Source of the DNA: Neoroseomonas terrae
Lineage (GTDB): Bacteria > Pseudomonadota > Alphaproteobacteria > Acetobacterales > Acetobacteraceae
Length of the DNA stretch: 64,000 bases
Direction of reading: 5' to 3'
Assembly (NCBI RefSeq): GCF_018129025.1
Contig: NZ_JAAEDI010000017.1
Span: forward strand, 1 to 64,000
Below the pieces are notes generated by a model. That model was not told where the DNA came from. It made no database searches and worked only from the letters and a program-made list of their open reading frames with translations. Shown here piece after piece: positions 35,880 through 44,926 of the stretch. The stretch's first letter is position 1, and each line of letters starts with the position of its first letter. The translations under genes were made by a program, and so were the position numbers.

Positions 35880-36805
35880 GCGTGCTCCTCCTGACCCACC
35901 GGGCCTGCCTGCACCACGATCCGGGCCCGCACCATCCCGAATGCGCGGATCGGCTGCGGTCGGTGCTGAAGGCGCTCGACGCCGGAGAATTCACAGACCT
36001 GATCCGCGGCGAAGCGCCGCTCGCGACCACCGAGCAGCTTAGCCGCGTGCATCCGGAGAATTATGTCTCGGCGATCCTGGCAATCCGGCCGGAACCGGAC
36101 GAACACGTTGCCCTGGACGGCGACACGGTGATGTCCTGGGGCAGCGCGGAGGCGGCGCTGCGCGCGGCCGGTGCCGCCGTCGCCGCGGTCGATGCCGTGA
36201 TGACGGGCGAAGTCCTGCGCGCCTTCTGCGCCACCCGCCCCCCCGGGCACCACTGCGAGCCCGCCAGACCGATGGGCTTCTGCCTGTTCTCCAACGCCGT
36301 GGTCGCGGCGCGGCACGCGCAGGCCGCGCACGGCGCCGCGCGGGTCGCCATCGTGGATTTCGACGTGCATCACGGCAATGGCAGCCAAGCCTGCGTCGAG
36401 ACGGACGGCTCGATCTTCTACGCCAGCAGCCACCAATGGCCACTCTACCCCGGCACCGGCGACGTGAACGAGCACGGCGTCGGCAACATCCTCAACGTCA
36501 CCCTGCCGCCTGGTTCGGATGGCGAGGCGTTCCGTACCGCCTGGACCGACCGGATCATTCCGGCGGTGGAGGCCTTCGCGCCGGAGCTGTTGGTCATCTC
36601 CGCCGGCTTCGACGCCCATGCCGCCGACCCGCTGGCGCAGCTCCGTGTGCGGGAGCCGGATTTCGCCGCCGTCACCGAGGCGCTCTGCGTCCTGGCCGAC
36701 CGTTGCTGCGGCGGCCGGATCGTCTCGCTGCTGGAAGGTGGATATGACCTCGAGGCCCTGGGCCGGTCGGCGGCGACCCATGTCCGAACGCTGATGCGCG
36801 CATGA
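35876..36805 (+). CDS. Histone deacetylase-family (acetylpolyamine amidohydrolase/AcuC-like) protein
   Basis: The 309-residue protein has the arginase-deacetylase fold. Visible catalytic residues are His125-His126 in RPPGHHCEP, zinc ligands Asp163 and His165 in DFDVHHGNG, Asp246 in SAGFDAHAADP and Tyr290 in LEGGYDL. It starts with GTG overlapping tusA. Class II-like bacterial members remove acetyl groups from lysine or polyamines. It is 16 bases from the NYN gene on the same strand, so tusA, this gene and the NYN gene look like one operon. Confidence 0.93.
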   Translation: MSVLLLTHRACLHHDPGPHHPECADRLRSVLKALDAGEFTDLIRGEAPLATTEQLSRVHPENYVSAILAIRPEPDEHVALDGDTVMSWGSAEAALRAAGAAVAAVDAVMTGEVLRAFCATRPPGHHCEPARPMGFCLFSNAVVAARHAQAAHGAARVAIVDFDVHHGNGSQACVETDGSIFYASSHQWPLYPGTGDVNEHGVGNILNVTLPPGSDGEAFRTAWTDRIIPAVEAFAPELLVISAGFDAHAADPLAQLRVREPDFAAVTEALCVLADRCCGGRIVSLLEGGYDLEALGRSAATHVRTLMRA

Positions 36806-36821
36806 GGACGGGGGCTGTCCG

Positions 36822-37559
36822 ATGACGTCGGATGCTACGGGTTCCGACCGCCTCGCCGTGCTGATCGACGCTGACAACGCCAATCCGAAGGTCATTGAGG
36901 CCCTGCTGACCGAAGTCGCGCGGTATGGCGTCTCGAGCGTGAAGCGCGCCTATGGTGACTGGACCACGCCGCAGCTCGGCGGATGGAAGACCGTGCTGCT
37001 GGACCATTCCATCCAGCCCATGCAGCAGTTCGCCAACACCAAGGGCAAGAACTCGACCGACAGCGCGATGATCATCGATGCGATGGACCTGCTGCATACG
37101 CGCGGACTCGACGGGTTCTGCATCGTGTCGAGCGACAGCGATTTCACCGGCCTCGCGCGGCGGATTCGCGAGAATGGCCTGCAGGTGATCGGCTTCGGGG
37201 AACGGAAGACGCCCAAGGCCTTCGTCGCCGCCTGCGATCGTTTCGTCTACACGGAGCTACTCCAGCCGCGCGCGGCAAAGGCAGCGGCCAAGGCCGCGCC
37301 CGAGCAAAGCCGCGTGCCGGTCGACCTGCTCCGCAACGCCGTCGAATCCGCATCGGACGACACAGGCTGGGCGGCGCTCTCGGCCGTGGGCAGCATCATC
37401 GCCAAGCAGTCGCCGGATTTCGATTCCAGAAGCTGGGGCCACGCCAAGCTCAGCGGCCTGGTGAAGTCGCTGTCGCGCCACTTCGAGGTCGAGGAACGCG
37501 CACGCGGGGACGGCCAATCGAAGGCGCTGTTCATCCGCGACCGGCGCGCGGCGCAATAG
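36822..37559 (+). CDS. NYN-domain (LabA-like) ribonuclease-fold protein with C-terminal OST-HTH/LOTUS domain
   Basis: The 245-residue protein has an N-terminal NYN/PIN-like domain with the acidic cluster in VLIDADN (Asp16, Asp18), NSTDSAMIIDAMDLL (Asp80, Asp86) and VSSDSDFTGLA (Asp105, Asp107). The C-terminal 80 residues (VPVDLLRNAVESASDDTGWA, then SWGHAKLSGLVKSLSRHFEV) match the OST-HTH/LOTUS domain, an RNA-binding winged helix. This pairing is known in bacteria and eukaryotes and points to RNA cleavage or RNA regulation. It follows the HDAC gene closely. The target RNA is unknown. Confidence 0.88.
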   Translation: MTSDATGSDRLAVLIDADNANPKVIEALLTEVARYGVSSVKRAYGDWTTPQLGGWKTVLLDHSIQPMQQFANTKGKNSTDSAMIIDAMDLLHTRGLDGFCIVSSDSDFTGLARRIRENGLQVIGFGERKTPKAFVAACDRFVYTELLQPRAAKAAAKAAPEQSRVPVDLLRNAVESASDDTGWAALSAVGSIIAKQSPDFDSRSWGHAKLSGLVKSLSRHFEVEERARGDGQSKALFIRDRRAAQ

Positions 37560-37644
37560 GCCCACACACGGAGCTGCGAGCAGCACGCTGGACGGGGCCG
37601 GCGCCGCGCCTTATGTCGCCCCCATCCTTCGGGAAGGAACGCCC

Positions 37645-38610
37645 ATGAACCGTCGCGCCCTGCTCGCCGCCCTGCCGGCGGCCTCCCTCCTGCCCGCTAC
37701 CGCCGGCGCACAGGCTTGGCCCGACCAACCCATCCGCGGCATCGTCCCCTTCGCGCCCGGTTCCGCCACCGACACCGTCGCCCGCGTCGTCGCAGAGGGC
37801 ATGCGCCCTTCTCTCGGCCAGCCCGTGGTGGTCGAGAACCGCGCCGGCGCCAATGGCCTGATCGGCGCCGAGGCCGTGGCCCGCGCCGCCCCGGACGGCA
37901 ACACCGTCCTGATCGGCACGAACTCCACCAACGCCGCCGCGAACGCCCTGTTCCGCCGTGTTCCGTTCGACATGGAGAACGGCTTCATCCCCGTCTCCAC
38001 CATCGCGACGGTCCCCCTGCTGGTCGCCGTGAAGGCCGACAGCCCCTACCGGACGCTGGCCGAGCTGATCGCCGCGGCGAAGGCCCGGCCCGAGGGCATC
38101 ACTTTCGCCTCCGCCTCGGCCTCCCAGCGGGTCGCGACCGAATCGCTCGCGGCGATGGCCGGCATCAAGATGCTGCACGTCCCCTACCGCTCCTCGCCGC
38201 TCGCGGTGCAGGACGTGCTGTCGGGCCGCGTGGACCTGTTCATTGCCGACCAGGCCGTCATCCTGCCGCAGGCCCAGGCCGGCGCCCTTCGCATCCTCGG
38301 CGTCACCTCTGGCCAACGCTCGGGTGCGGTGCCGGAGATCCCGACGGTGCGCGAAGCCGGCAACCTGCCGGACTATGAAGTGATTGCCTGGTTCGCCCTG
38401 TTCGTCCCGGCCGGCACGCCGGCGGAGCGGGTCACGCGGCTCAACCGCGCGGTCAACGCCTCGCTCGAACTGCCCGAAACGCGCGCCCGGCTCGGCACTT
38501 TCGGCATGGACATCCGCGGGTCCACCCCGGCCGACGCCGTCGCCTTCGTCCGCGCCGAGACCGCCAAATGGACCGCCGCCATCCGCATGGCGGGCATCGA
38601 GCCGGAATAG
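37645..38610 (+). CDS. Bug/TctC-family periplasmic binding protein
   Basis: The 321-residue protein has a GGAAGGAA ribosome site, a signal peptide (MNRRALLAALPAASLLPA) cleaved near AGAQ, and Bug landmarks PIRGIVPFAPGSATDTVARV, ENRAGANGLIGAEAVARA, HVPYRSSPLAVQDVLSGRVD and WFALFVPAGTPAERVTRLN. It is a solitary gene between the NYN gene and xseB without TctAB. Probably it binds a small carboxylate in the periplasm. Confidence 0.92.
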   Translation: MNRRALLAALPAASLLPATAGAQAWPDQPIRGIVPFAPGSATDTVARVVAEGMRPSLGQPVVVENRAGANGLIGAEAVARAAPDGNTVLIGTNSTNAAANALFRRVPFDMENGFIPVSTIATVPLLVAVKADSPYRTLAELIAAAKARPEGITFASASASQRVATESLAAMAGIKMLHVPYRSSPLAVQDVLSGRVDLFIADQAVILPQAQAGALRILGVTSGQRSGAVPEIPTVREAGNLPDYEVIAWFALFVPAGTPAERVTRLNRAVNASLELPETRARLGTFGMDIRGSTPADAVAFVRAETAKWTAAIRMAGIEPE

Positions 38611-38644
38611 CCCGCCGCGCTCTTTGGCGGTAGAATGGCCGGGC

Positions 38645-38902
38645 ATGGCCACTACACGGACCGAGGCGGGCCAGACGCCCGCCGACATCGATACCCTCAC
38701 CTTCGAGCAGGCGCTGGCCGAGCTTGAAGGCATCGTGAAGGCGCTGGAAAGCGGCCAGGGCGCGCTCGAAGCGTCGGTCGCCGCCTACCAGCGCGGCGCG
38801 GCGCTCCGGACGCATTGCGAGCGCAAGCTCGCAGAGGCCGAGCAGAAGGTGCAGGCCATCGTCGAAACGCCATCGGGGCTGACGCTGCGCGATGTCGAAT
38901 AG
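38645..38902 (+). CDS. xseB: Exodeoxyribonuclease VII small subunit
   Basis: The 85-residue protein matches XseB: LTFEQALAELEGIVKALESG, then a second helix ending KLAEAEQKVQAIVE. Together with XseA it degrades single-stranded DNA to oligonucleotides. The ATG at 38645 gives the family length plus a short N-terminal tail; the frame upstream belongs to noise opposite the Bug gene. It overlaps ispA by 11 bases. The xseB-ispA-dxs order is standard in proteobacteria. Confidence 0.93.
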   Translation: MATTRTEAGQTPADIDTLTFEQALAELEGIVKALESGQGALEASVAAYQRGAALRTHCERKLAEAEQKVQAIVETPSGLTLRDVE

Positions 38903-39803
38903 CCAGCAGGCGGAGGCGCTGCGCACGGCCATGGCCGAGGCGGCGGCCGAGATCGACCAGGCGCTCGACCTGCTGATCCCGCCCTCCGAAGGACCGGAAG
39001 CGCGCCTGTTCGACGCCATGCGCCACGCCGCGATCGGCGGGGGCAAGCGGCTGCGCGGCTTCCTGGTGCTGGAAGGGGCGCGGCAGTTCGGCGTCGGGCG
39101 CGACAGCGCGCTGCGCGCCGCCGCAGCCATCGAGATGCTGCACGCCTATTCGCTGGTGCATGACGACCTGCCCTGCATGGACGATGACGACCTGCGGCGC
39201 GGCAAGCCCACGGTCCACAAGGCCTTCGACGAGGCGACCGCCGTGCTCGCCGGCGACGCGCTGCAGGCCAACGCCTTCCATGCGCTCGCCGAACCGGAAA
39301 CCCACGCCGACCCGGCCGTCCGGGCCGAGCTGTGCCGCTGCCTCGCCCGCGCCGCCGGCCCGCGGGGCATGTGCGGTGGCCAGATGCTCGACATGCTGGC
39401 CGAAGCCGCCGCCGAACCGCTGGAAGAGGCCGAGATCGGCCGGCTCCAGACGCTGAAGACCGGCAAGCTGATCGAATTCGCCGCCGAGGCGGGCGCCATT
39501 CTCGGCAAGGCCCCGCCCCAGCTTCGCCAGGCGCTGTGCTCCTACGGCCGCGATCTCGGCGCCGCCTTCCAGATCGCCGACGACCTGCTGGACGCCACCG
39601 CCTCCCCCGAGGAGACCGGCAAGCGCACTGGCAAGGACGCCGCGGCCGGGAAGGCCACCCTGGTCGGGCTGCTCGGATTGCCGCGCGCCCAGGCCCAGGC
39701 GGAAACCCTGGCCGCCCAGGCCGCGTCACATCTGGACGCCTTGGGCGATCGTGCCGATCTGTTGCGGGCGCTCGCGGCCTACGCGATCGCGCGGAGGAAC
39801 TGA
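38892..39803 (+). CDS. ispA: Farnesyl/geranyl diphosphate synthase
   Basis: The 303-residue all-helical isoprenyl synthase has the first Asp-rich motif in [15 protein letters not shown] (Asp91, Asp92, Asp97) and the second in [11 protein letters not shown] (Asp230, Asp231, Asp234). It condenses isopentenyl diphosphate with allylic diphosphates to farnesyl diphosphate, the precursor for quinones, undecaprenyl carriers and hopanoids. It overlaps xseB by 11 bases and dxs by one base, which indicates coupling. Confidence 0.95.
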   Translation: MSNSQQAEALRTAMAEAAAEIDQALDLLIPPSEGPEARLFDAMRHAAIGGGKRLRGFLVLEGARQFGVGRDSALRAAAAIEMLHAYSLVHDDLPCMDDDDLRRGKPTVHKAFDEATAVLAGDALQANAFHALAEPETHADPAVRAELCRCLARAAGPRGMCGGQMLDMLAEAAAEPLEEAEIGRLQTLKTGKLIEFAAEAGAILGKAPPQLRQALCSYGRDLGAAFQIADDLLDATASPEETGKRTGKDAAAGKATLVGLLGLPRAQAQAETLAAQAASHLDALGDRADLLRALAAYAIARRN

Positions 39804-41725
39804 TGACCCGTCCGGCCACCCCCCTGCTCGACCGCGTGTCCGTGCCGGCCGACCTGCGCAACTTCTCGGCCGACCAGCTCAAGACCCTGGCGGACGAGCT
39901 GCGCGCCGAGACGATCGACGCCGTCTCCGTCACCGGCGGGCACCTGGGCGCCTCGCTCGGCGTGGTGGAACTGACCGTCGCGGTTCATGCGGTGTTCGAT
40001 ACGCCGACGGACCGGCTGATCTGGGACGTCGGCCACCAGGCCTATCCGCACAAGATCCTGACCGGCCGGCGCGACCGCATCCGCACCCTGCGCCAGGGCG
40101 GCGGGCTGTCCGGCTTCACCCGGCGGTCGGAATCGGAATACGACCCGTTCGGCGCGGCGCATTCCTCCACCTCGATCTCGGCCGGCCTCGGCATGGCGGT
40201 GGCGCGCGACCTCAAGGGCAATGACGACCGGCACGTCATCTCCGTGATCGGCGACGGCGCGATGAGCGCCGGCATGGCCTATGAGGCCATGAACAACGCC
40301 GGCGCCTCGAAGGCGAACCTGCTCGTCATCCTCAACGACAACGACATGTCGATCGCCCCGCCCGTGGGCGCGATGTCGGCCTATCTGTCGCGGCTGATCT
40401 CTTCCCGCCCCTTCCTGTCGATCCGCGACATGATGGCGCGGCTGGCGAAGCGCTTCCCGCGCCCGCTGGAACGCGCGGCACGGCGCGCCGACGAATATGC
40501 CCGTGGCTGGTTCACCGGCGGCACGCTGTTCGAGGAACTGGGCTTCTACTATGTCGGCCCGGTCGACGGTCACAACCTCGACCATCTTCTGCCGATCCTG
40601 CGCAACCTGCGCGACACGGACCATGCCGGCCCGATCCTGCTGCATGTCGTCACGCAGAAGGGCAAGGGCTACGCCCCCGCGGAGGCCGCGGCCGACAAGT
40701 ATCACGGCGTCCAGAAGTTCAACGTCGTCACCGGCGAACAGGCCAAGGCGCCGCCCGGCCCGCCGGCCTTCCAGAAGGTCTTCGCCAAGGCGCTGATCGC
40801 CGAGGCACGGGCCGATGATCGCATCGTCGCGATCAACGCGGCCATGCCGTCCGGCACCAGTCTCGACCTCTTCGCCAAGGAGTTCCCGAAGCGCTGCTTC
40901 GATGTCGGCATCGCCGAGCAGCACGCCGTCACTTTCGCGGCCGGCATGGCGACGGAGGGGATGAAGCCCTTCTGCGCGATCTATTCCACCTTCCTTCAGC
41001 GCGCCTACGACCAGGTGATGCACGATGTCGCACTGCAATCCCTGCCGGTGCGCTTCGCCATGGACCGGGCGGGCTTGGTCGGCGCCGATGGCGCCACCCA
41101 TGCGGGCATCTTCGACATCGCCTATCTCGGCTGCCTGCCCGGCTTCGTGCTGATGGCCGCGGCGGATGAGGCGGAGCTGATGGACATGGTCGCCACCGCC
41201 GCGGCGATCGACGACCGCCCCTGCGGCTTCCGATACCCGCGCGGCGAGGGCTTCGGGCTCGACCTGCCGGCGCGCGGCTCGGTGCTGGAGATCGGGCGCG
41301 GCCGCCTGCTGCGCGAGGGTACGTCGATCGCCATCCTGTCCTACGGCGCGCGGCTGCGCGAATGCCTGAAGGCGGCGGACGACCTCGCCACCCACGGCCT
41401 GTCCTGCACCGTGGCCGACGCCCGCTTCGCGAAGCCGCTCGACACCGCCCTGGTGGAACGCCTGGCGCGCGAGCACGAGGTGCTGATCACCATCGAGGAA
41501 GGCTCGATCCTCGGCTTCGGTGCACTGGTCATGCAGCATCTCGCGACGCGCGGCCTGCTCGACGGCGGCCTGAAGATCCGGCCGATGTGCCTGCCCGACC
41601 GGTTCATCGACCATGAAGCGCCGAAGAAGCAGTATGAGGAAGCCGGGCTGAACGCTCCGCAGATCGTCGCCACCGCGCTCGCCGCGCTGGGCCAGGCGCG
41701 ATCCGTGCAGCCGGCGAGGGCCTGA
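39803..41725 (+). CDS. dxs: 1-deoxy-D-xylulose-5-phosphate synthase
   Basis: The 640-residue transketolase-like enzyme has the thiamine diphosphate motif [20 protein letters not shown] near residue 150, continuing to [12 protein letters not shown] near 178, and the second-domain catalytic Glu region [15 protein letters not shown] near 371. It joins pyruvate and glyceraldehyde-3-phosphate in the first step of the MEP isoprenoid pathway, and also feeds thiamine and pyridoxal synthesis. The ATG at 39803 overlaps the ispA stop (TGATG). Length is normal. Confidence 0.97.
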   Translation: MTRPATPLLDRVSVPADLRNFSADQLKTLADELRAETIDAVSVTGGHLGASLGVVELTVAVHAVFDTPTDRLIWDVGHQAYPHKILTGRRDRIRTLRQGGGLSGFTRRSESEYDPFGAAHSSTSISAGLGMAVARDLKGNDDRHVISVIGDGAMSAGMAYEAMNNAGASKANLLVILNDNDMSIAPPVGAMSAYLSRLISSRPFLSIRDMMARLAKRFPRPLERAARRADEYARGWFTGGTLFEELGFYYVGPVDGHNLDHLLPILRNLRDTDHAGPILLHVVTQKGKGYAPAEAAADKYHGVQKFNVVTGEQAKAPPGPPAFQKVFAKALIAEARADDRIVAINAAMPSGTSLDLFAKEFPKRCFDVGIAEQHAVTFAAGMATEGMKPFCAIYSTFLQRAYDQVMHDVALQSLPVRFAMDRAGLVGADGATHAGIFDIAYLGCLPGFVLMAAADEAELMDMVATAAAIDDRPCGFRYPRGEGFGLDLPARGSVLEIGRGRLLREGTSIAILSYGARLRECLKAADDLATHGLSCTVADARFAKPLDTALVERLAREHEVLITIEEGSILGFGALVMQHLATRGLLDGGLKIRPMCLPDRFIDHEAPKKQYEEAGLNAPQIVATALAALGQARSVQPARA

Positions 41726-41759
41726 TCGGGCACCGCCGGCCGCCCACGAACCCGCGGCA

Positions 41760-43208
41760 GTGACGACCGCCCACCTTCTGCTGGTCATCGCTTTCGCGGT
41801 GATCCATGTGCTGGTCATCCTGCGCGCGCTGCTGGTGGAAAGCCGCGACCCGATGTCGCGTGCTGCCTGGGTCCTCGCTCTGCTGCTGCTGCCCGGCCTC
41901 GGCGTCATCGCCTATCTGCTGGTCGGCGAACCCTGGCTGGCGCGGCGGCTGCGGCGCCGTTCCGCAGCGGTGCTGGAGTTGCTGGCGAGCCGCACCCGCG
42001 CCGGCTGCGAGGCCGCCGCCGCCCCGCGCGACGCCATCCCCGAACGGTTCCGCGCCGCCTTCCGGCTTTGCGAGGCACTCGCCCGCTGTCCGACCGCCGG
42101 CGGCAATACCGCCCGCCTCGCTGCGGATTCCAACGCCGCCATCGATGCCATGGTCGCCGCCATCGACGCCGCGACCGACACGGTCCACCTGTCCTTCTAC
42201 ATCTGGCTGGCCGACACCAACGGCCTGAAGGTCGTCGATGCGCTTTGCCGCGCCGCGCCGCGCGGCGTCACCTGTCGCGTCATCGCGGACGGAATCGGTT
42301 CACGCCCGCTCGTTCGCTCCGCCCACTGGCGCCGCATGCGGGACGCCGGCGTGCACCTGCAGAGTGCCCTGCCCGTCGCCCGCGGCCCACTCGTCTTCCT
42401 CGGCACCCGCGCCGACCTGCGCAACCATCGCAAGATCGTCGTCATCGACAACCGCATCACCTTCTGCGGCAGCCAGAACTGCGCCGATCCGGAATTCCGC
42501 ATCAAGCCCCGTTTCGCGCCCTGGGTGGACATCATGGCGTCCTTCGAAGGGCCCGTGGTCCTGCAGAACCAGCTCCTTTTCGCCAGCGACTGGATGGCGG
42601 AGGCAGGCGAGGACCTCACGGCCGTTCTCGCCCGCCCGGCGCCTGCCCCCCAGCCGGACGGCTTTCCGGCCATCGCCTTCGGCACCGGCCCCAACTCGCC
42701 GAAAGGCGCGATGTCGGACGTCTTCATCGCCCTGCTCGGCGGCGCCGAGCGGGAGGTGGTCATCTCCACCCCCTATTTCGTGCCGGACTCCCCCCTGCTC
42801 GCCGCCCTGATCGCCTGCGCTCGGCGCGGCGTGGAGACGCTGCTGATCGTGCCTGCCCGCAACGACTCCTGGGCAGTCAGTGCCATCAGCAAGGCCTACT
42901 ACCCGGATCTGCTGGCCGCCGGTGTCCGGATCTTCGAATTCCACGGTGGGTTGCTCCATGCGAAGACGCTGGTGCCCGACCGCGCCGTCGCTCTGATCGG
43001 CTCGGCGAACATGGACCGCCGCAGCATCGACCTGAACTTCGAGAACAACATCCTGCTGTCCTCGGAGCAGATGGCTCATGACATCCGCGAACGGCAGGAA
43101 AGCTACCTGCGCAGCGCGACCGAGGTCCGGCCGGAGAAGCTGACGCGGCGGACAATCCCGCGCCGCCTGTGGGAGAATACGCTGACGATGTTCAGTCCGG
43201 TGCTGTGA
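41760..43208 (+). CDS. cls: Cardiolipin synthase (phospholipase D family)
   Basis: The 482-residue protein starts with GTG, has two N-terminal membrane helices (LLLVIAFAVIHVLVILRALL and WVLALLLLPGLGVIAYLLVG), and two HKD motifs: NHRKIVVIDNRITFCGSQN near residue 222 and LHAKTLVPDRAVALIGSANM near 399. It condenses two phosphatidylglycerol molecules to cardiolipin at the inner membrane. It lies 34 bases after dxs and may be cotranscribed with it. Downstream is a 588-bp gap with three repeat halves. Confidence 0.93.
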   Translation: MTTAHLLLVIAFAVIHVLVILRALLVESRDPMSRAAWVLALLLLPGLGVIAYLLVGEPWLARRLRRRSAAVLELLASRTRAGCEAAAAPRDAIPERFRAAFRLCEALARCPTAGGNTARLAADSNAAIDAMVAAIDAATDTVHLSFYIWLADTNGLKVVDALCRAAPRGVTCRVIADGIGSRPLVRSAHWRRMRDAGVHLQSALPVARGPLVFLGTRADLRNHRKIVVIDNRITFCGSQNCADPEFRIKPRFAPWVDIMASFEGPVVLQNQLLFASDWMAEAGEDLTAVLARPAPAPQPDGFPAIAFGTGPNSPKGAMSDVFIALLGGAEREVVISTPYFVPDSPLLAALIACARRGVETLLIVPARNDSWAVSAISKAYYPDLLAAGVRIFEFHGGLLHAKTLVPDRAVALIGSANMDRRSIDLNFENNILLSSEQMAHDIRERQESYLRSATEVRPEKLTRRTIPRRLWENTLTMFSPVL

Positions 43209-43299
43209 TGAGTCGGTCGTCGCGCTTCCGGGGAGGTGCCCTGCCGAGCCAGGGGCGAAAGGCCGTTCTGATGATCCGGCTGCTTGCCGCAGCAGAGAG

Positions 43300-43524
43300 C
43301 GGAGGGGCGCTGCCCCTCCGAACCACCCCGCCAGGTGCTTGGAGCAGCTGGACCGCAATCTGTTGGCGCCGGGCATGGCGAGCTTGTTGCTCCCTCCAGA
43401 CGCGTTTCGTGCGCCAAAGCGGGTCTCGGCGCTATTCCTGGCCATGGTGCACGGCGCCAAGTGGAGGTTTGCAAAGGCCCTTCGGCCTTTGCTGGGGTGG
43501 CTTGGAGGGGCGACGCCCCTCCAA
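43300..43524 (+). repeat. Composite two-hairpin repeat, full copy 2
   Basis: This 225-bp copy defines the family best. Left half: hairpin CGGAGGGGC/GCCCCTCCG (43300-43320), a linker of about ten bases, then the CCAGGTGCT/AGCAGCTGG hairpin (43331-43351) and the tail ACCGCAATCTGTTGG. Core: about 72 bases. Right half, facing the left: tail, hairpin GCAAAGGCC/GGCCTTTGC (43471-43492), linker, hairpin TTGGAGGGG/CCCCTCCAA (43502-43524). It lies between cls and tlyA. The left and right H1 hairpins and linkers are inverted copies of each other. Confidence 0.85.
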
Positions 43525-43684
43525 CGACAACAGCGGACCTATCGGGCTCATCAGGAACGCCTTTGGAACCTCGGTGTTGGGCAGGGCGGGGATTTCGCCG
43601 CTACGGCGCACGCGTCGTGCCGGGCGTCCGGAACATCCCTGGCATCGTGCCCACGGCGCCTTCTCCATGTTCGTCGAATACTGG

Positions 43685-43767
43685 CGCCCGGCACCAACTC
43701 AAGGTGTCCAGAGGCCCTTCGGCCTTTGGCGGGGTGAGGTCCGGAGAGGGGCAGCGACCCTCTCCGG
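43685..43767 (+). repeat. Composite repeat, right half only
   Basis: This copy repeats the right-hand half of the element: tail, hairpin CCAGAGGCC/GGCCTTTGG (43708-43729, one G-T pair), linker GGGGTGAGGT, and a 10-bp terminal hairpin CCGGAGAGGG/CCCTCTCCGG (43741-43767). It ends 30 bases before the tlyA start. The 160 bases between it and full copy 2 contain no clear left half. A role as a transcript-end hairpin is possible but it lacks a T tract. Confidence 0.75.
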
Positions 43768-43796
43768 CTCCGACAGTCGCAGCGGCGCCACCTGAC

Positions 43797-44549
43797 ATGC
43801 CCAGGCAACGCGCCGACATCGCCCTCGTCGAACGGGGCCTCGCTGAATCCCGCACCAAGGCGCAGGCGCTGATCCTCGCCGGGAAGGTCTTTTCCGGCGA
43901 ACGCCGCATCGCCAAGGCGGGCGATCTGCTGGCCGAGGACACACCGCTCATCGTTCGCGGCCAGGACCATCCCTGGGTCAGCCGCGGCGGCATCAAGCTC
44001 GCCCATGCGCTGGATTTCTTCGGCCTGTCGCCGGCGGGGCGCATCGGCCTCGACATTGGCGCCTCCACCGGCGGCTTCACGGATGTGCTGCTGACCCAAG
44101 GTGCTACGAAAGTCTATGCAGTCGATGTCGGCCATGGACAGCTCGACTGGAAGCTGCGCAACGACCCGCGCGTGGTGGTGCTGGAACGCACTAATGCCCG
44201 GCATCTGACCGCCGGGCAGATCCCCGAACCGCCGGGTGCCGTGGTCTGCGATGCCTCCTTCATCGGCCTGCGCACGGTGCTGCCGGCGGCCCTCGCCCTG
44301 GCCGCGTCCGGTGCCTTTGCCGTCGCGCTGATCAAGCCGCAATTCGAAGCGGGGCCCGAGAATGTCGGCAAGGGCGGCGTTGTGCGCGACCCGGCGGTGC
44401 ATGAGGCTGTCTGCGCCACCGTCCGCGACTGGTGGGCGGCGCTGCCGGGCTGGCAGGTGCTCGGCATCGAGCCGAGCCCGATCACCGGCCCGGAAGGCAA
44501 TCGCGAGTTCCTGATCGCGGCGCGGCGGGACACGGCAGCTTCCGTTTGA
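43797..44549 (+). CDS. tlyA: TlyA-family rRNA 2'-O-methyltransferase (hemolysin A family)
   Basis: The 250-residue protein has an N-terminal S4 RNA-binding domain (RADIALVERGLAESRTKAQA, residues 1-60) and an FtsJ-like methyltransferase domain with the SAM-binding motif DIGASTGGFTDVLLTQGA near residue 85. TlyA methylates 16S and 23S rRNA; the haemolysin name is historical. The ATG at 43797 starts the S4 domain. In many alphaproteobacteria this gene follows dxs directly; here cls and the repeats intervene. Confidence 0.93.
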   Translation: MPRQRADIALVERGLAESRTKAQALILAGKVFSGERRIAKAGDLLAEDTPLIVRGQDHPWVSRGGIKLAHALDFFGLSPAGRIGLDIGASTGGFTDVLLTQGATKVYAVDVGHGQLDWKLRNDPRVVVLERTNARHLTAGQIPEPPGAVVCDASFIGLRTVLPAALALAASGAFAVALIKPQFEAGPENVGKGGVVRDPAVHEAVCATVRDWWAALPGWQVLGIEPSPITGPEGNREFLIAARRDTAASV

Positions 44550-44572
44550 CGTCGCCCTCCGGGGATGCCAAC

Positions 44573-44592
44573 ACTGAACCAAATGGTTCAGT
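44573..44592. promoter_or_regulatory. Perfect dyad operator overlapping the ArsR start codon
   Basis: ACTGAACCA (44573-44581) and TGGTTCAGT (44584-44592) are exact complements around AA, giving an 18-bp palindrome with a two-base centre. The ATG at 44583 lies inside it. The AACCA/TGGTT half-sites are characteristic of the ArsR subgroup beginning MVxx. A TTGACG -35-like hexamer at 44546-44551 places the expected transcript start close to the ATG. Binding by the ArsR protein would block its own promoter and start site. Confidence 0.7.
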
Positions 44593-44909
44593 CTCATGAG
44601 CTCGACCGCATCTTCGCCGCCCTGACGGACCCGACCCGGCGTGCGGTGCTGGCACGGCTCGCCGAGGAGGACAGCCTCTCGGTCAGCGAGTTGGCCCGCC
44701 CCCTGCCGATGTCGCTGCAGGCCGTGGTGAAGCATCTCGAAGTGCTGGAGGGTGCCGGGCTGATCATCCGGCAGAAGACCGGCCGGACCGTCGCCTGCCG
44801 GCTGGTCGCCGCGCCGATGGCGGACGCGATGGCCTGGCTGCAGCGCTACACCCGGTTCTGGGAAAGCAGCCTCGACCGGCTGGCTGCCGCGCTCGAGCGG
44901 ACATCGTAA
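44583..44909 (+). CDS. ArsR-family transcriptional repressor
   Basis: The 108-residue winged-helix protein has the segment LDRIFAALTDPTRRAVLARL, the recognition-helix region LPMSLQAVVKHLEVLEGAGL and the C-terminal RYTRFWESSLDRLAAALE. It lacks obvious metal-binding cysteines, as in the ArsR subgroup paired with SRPBCC proteins. I prefer the ATG at 44583 (MVQSHELD), because homologues begin MV and the operator is built around it; an ATG six codons upstream is also open. It lies 17 bases before the BNR gene and may regulate it. Confidence 0.9.
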   Translation: MVQSHELDRIFAALTDPTRRAVLARLAEEDSLSVSELARPLPMSLQAVVKHLEVLEGAGLIIRQKTGRTVACRLVAAPMADAMAWLQRYTRFWESSLDRLAAALERTS

Positions 44910-44926
44910 GGGACGGAGGAAACGAG

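Noticed and set aside
39779..41908. A 709-codon minus-strand frame opposite dxs
   Set aside because: dxs is certain on the other strand; the antisense frame has low-complexity charged composition.
43103..43474. Open frames across the composite repeats that translate to similar peptides in different copies (a PTDCG segment)
   Set aside because: The similarity follows from the repeated DNA itself; frames are interrupted in other copies, lack ribosome sites and differ in phase.
44565..44582. Upstream ATG for the ArsR gene
   Set aside because: It would place the operator inside coding sequence and add six residues not typical of the MV-starting subgroup; retained only as an alternative.
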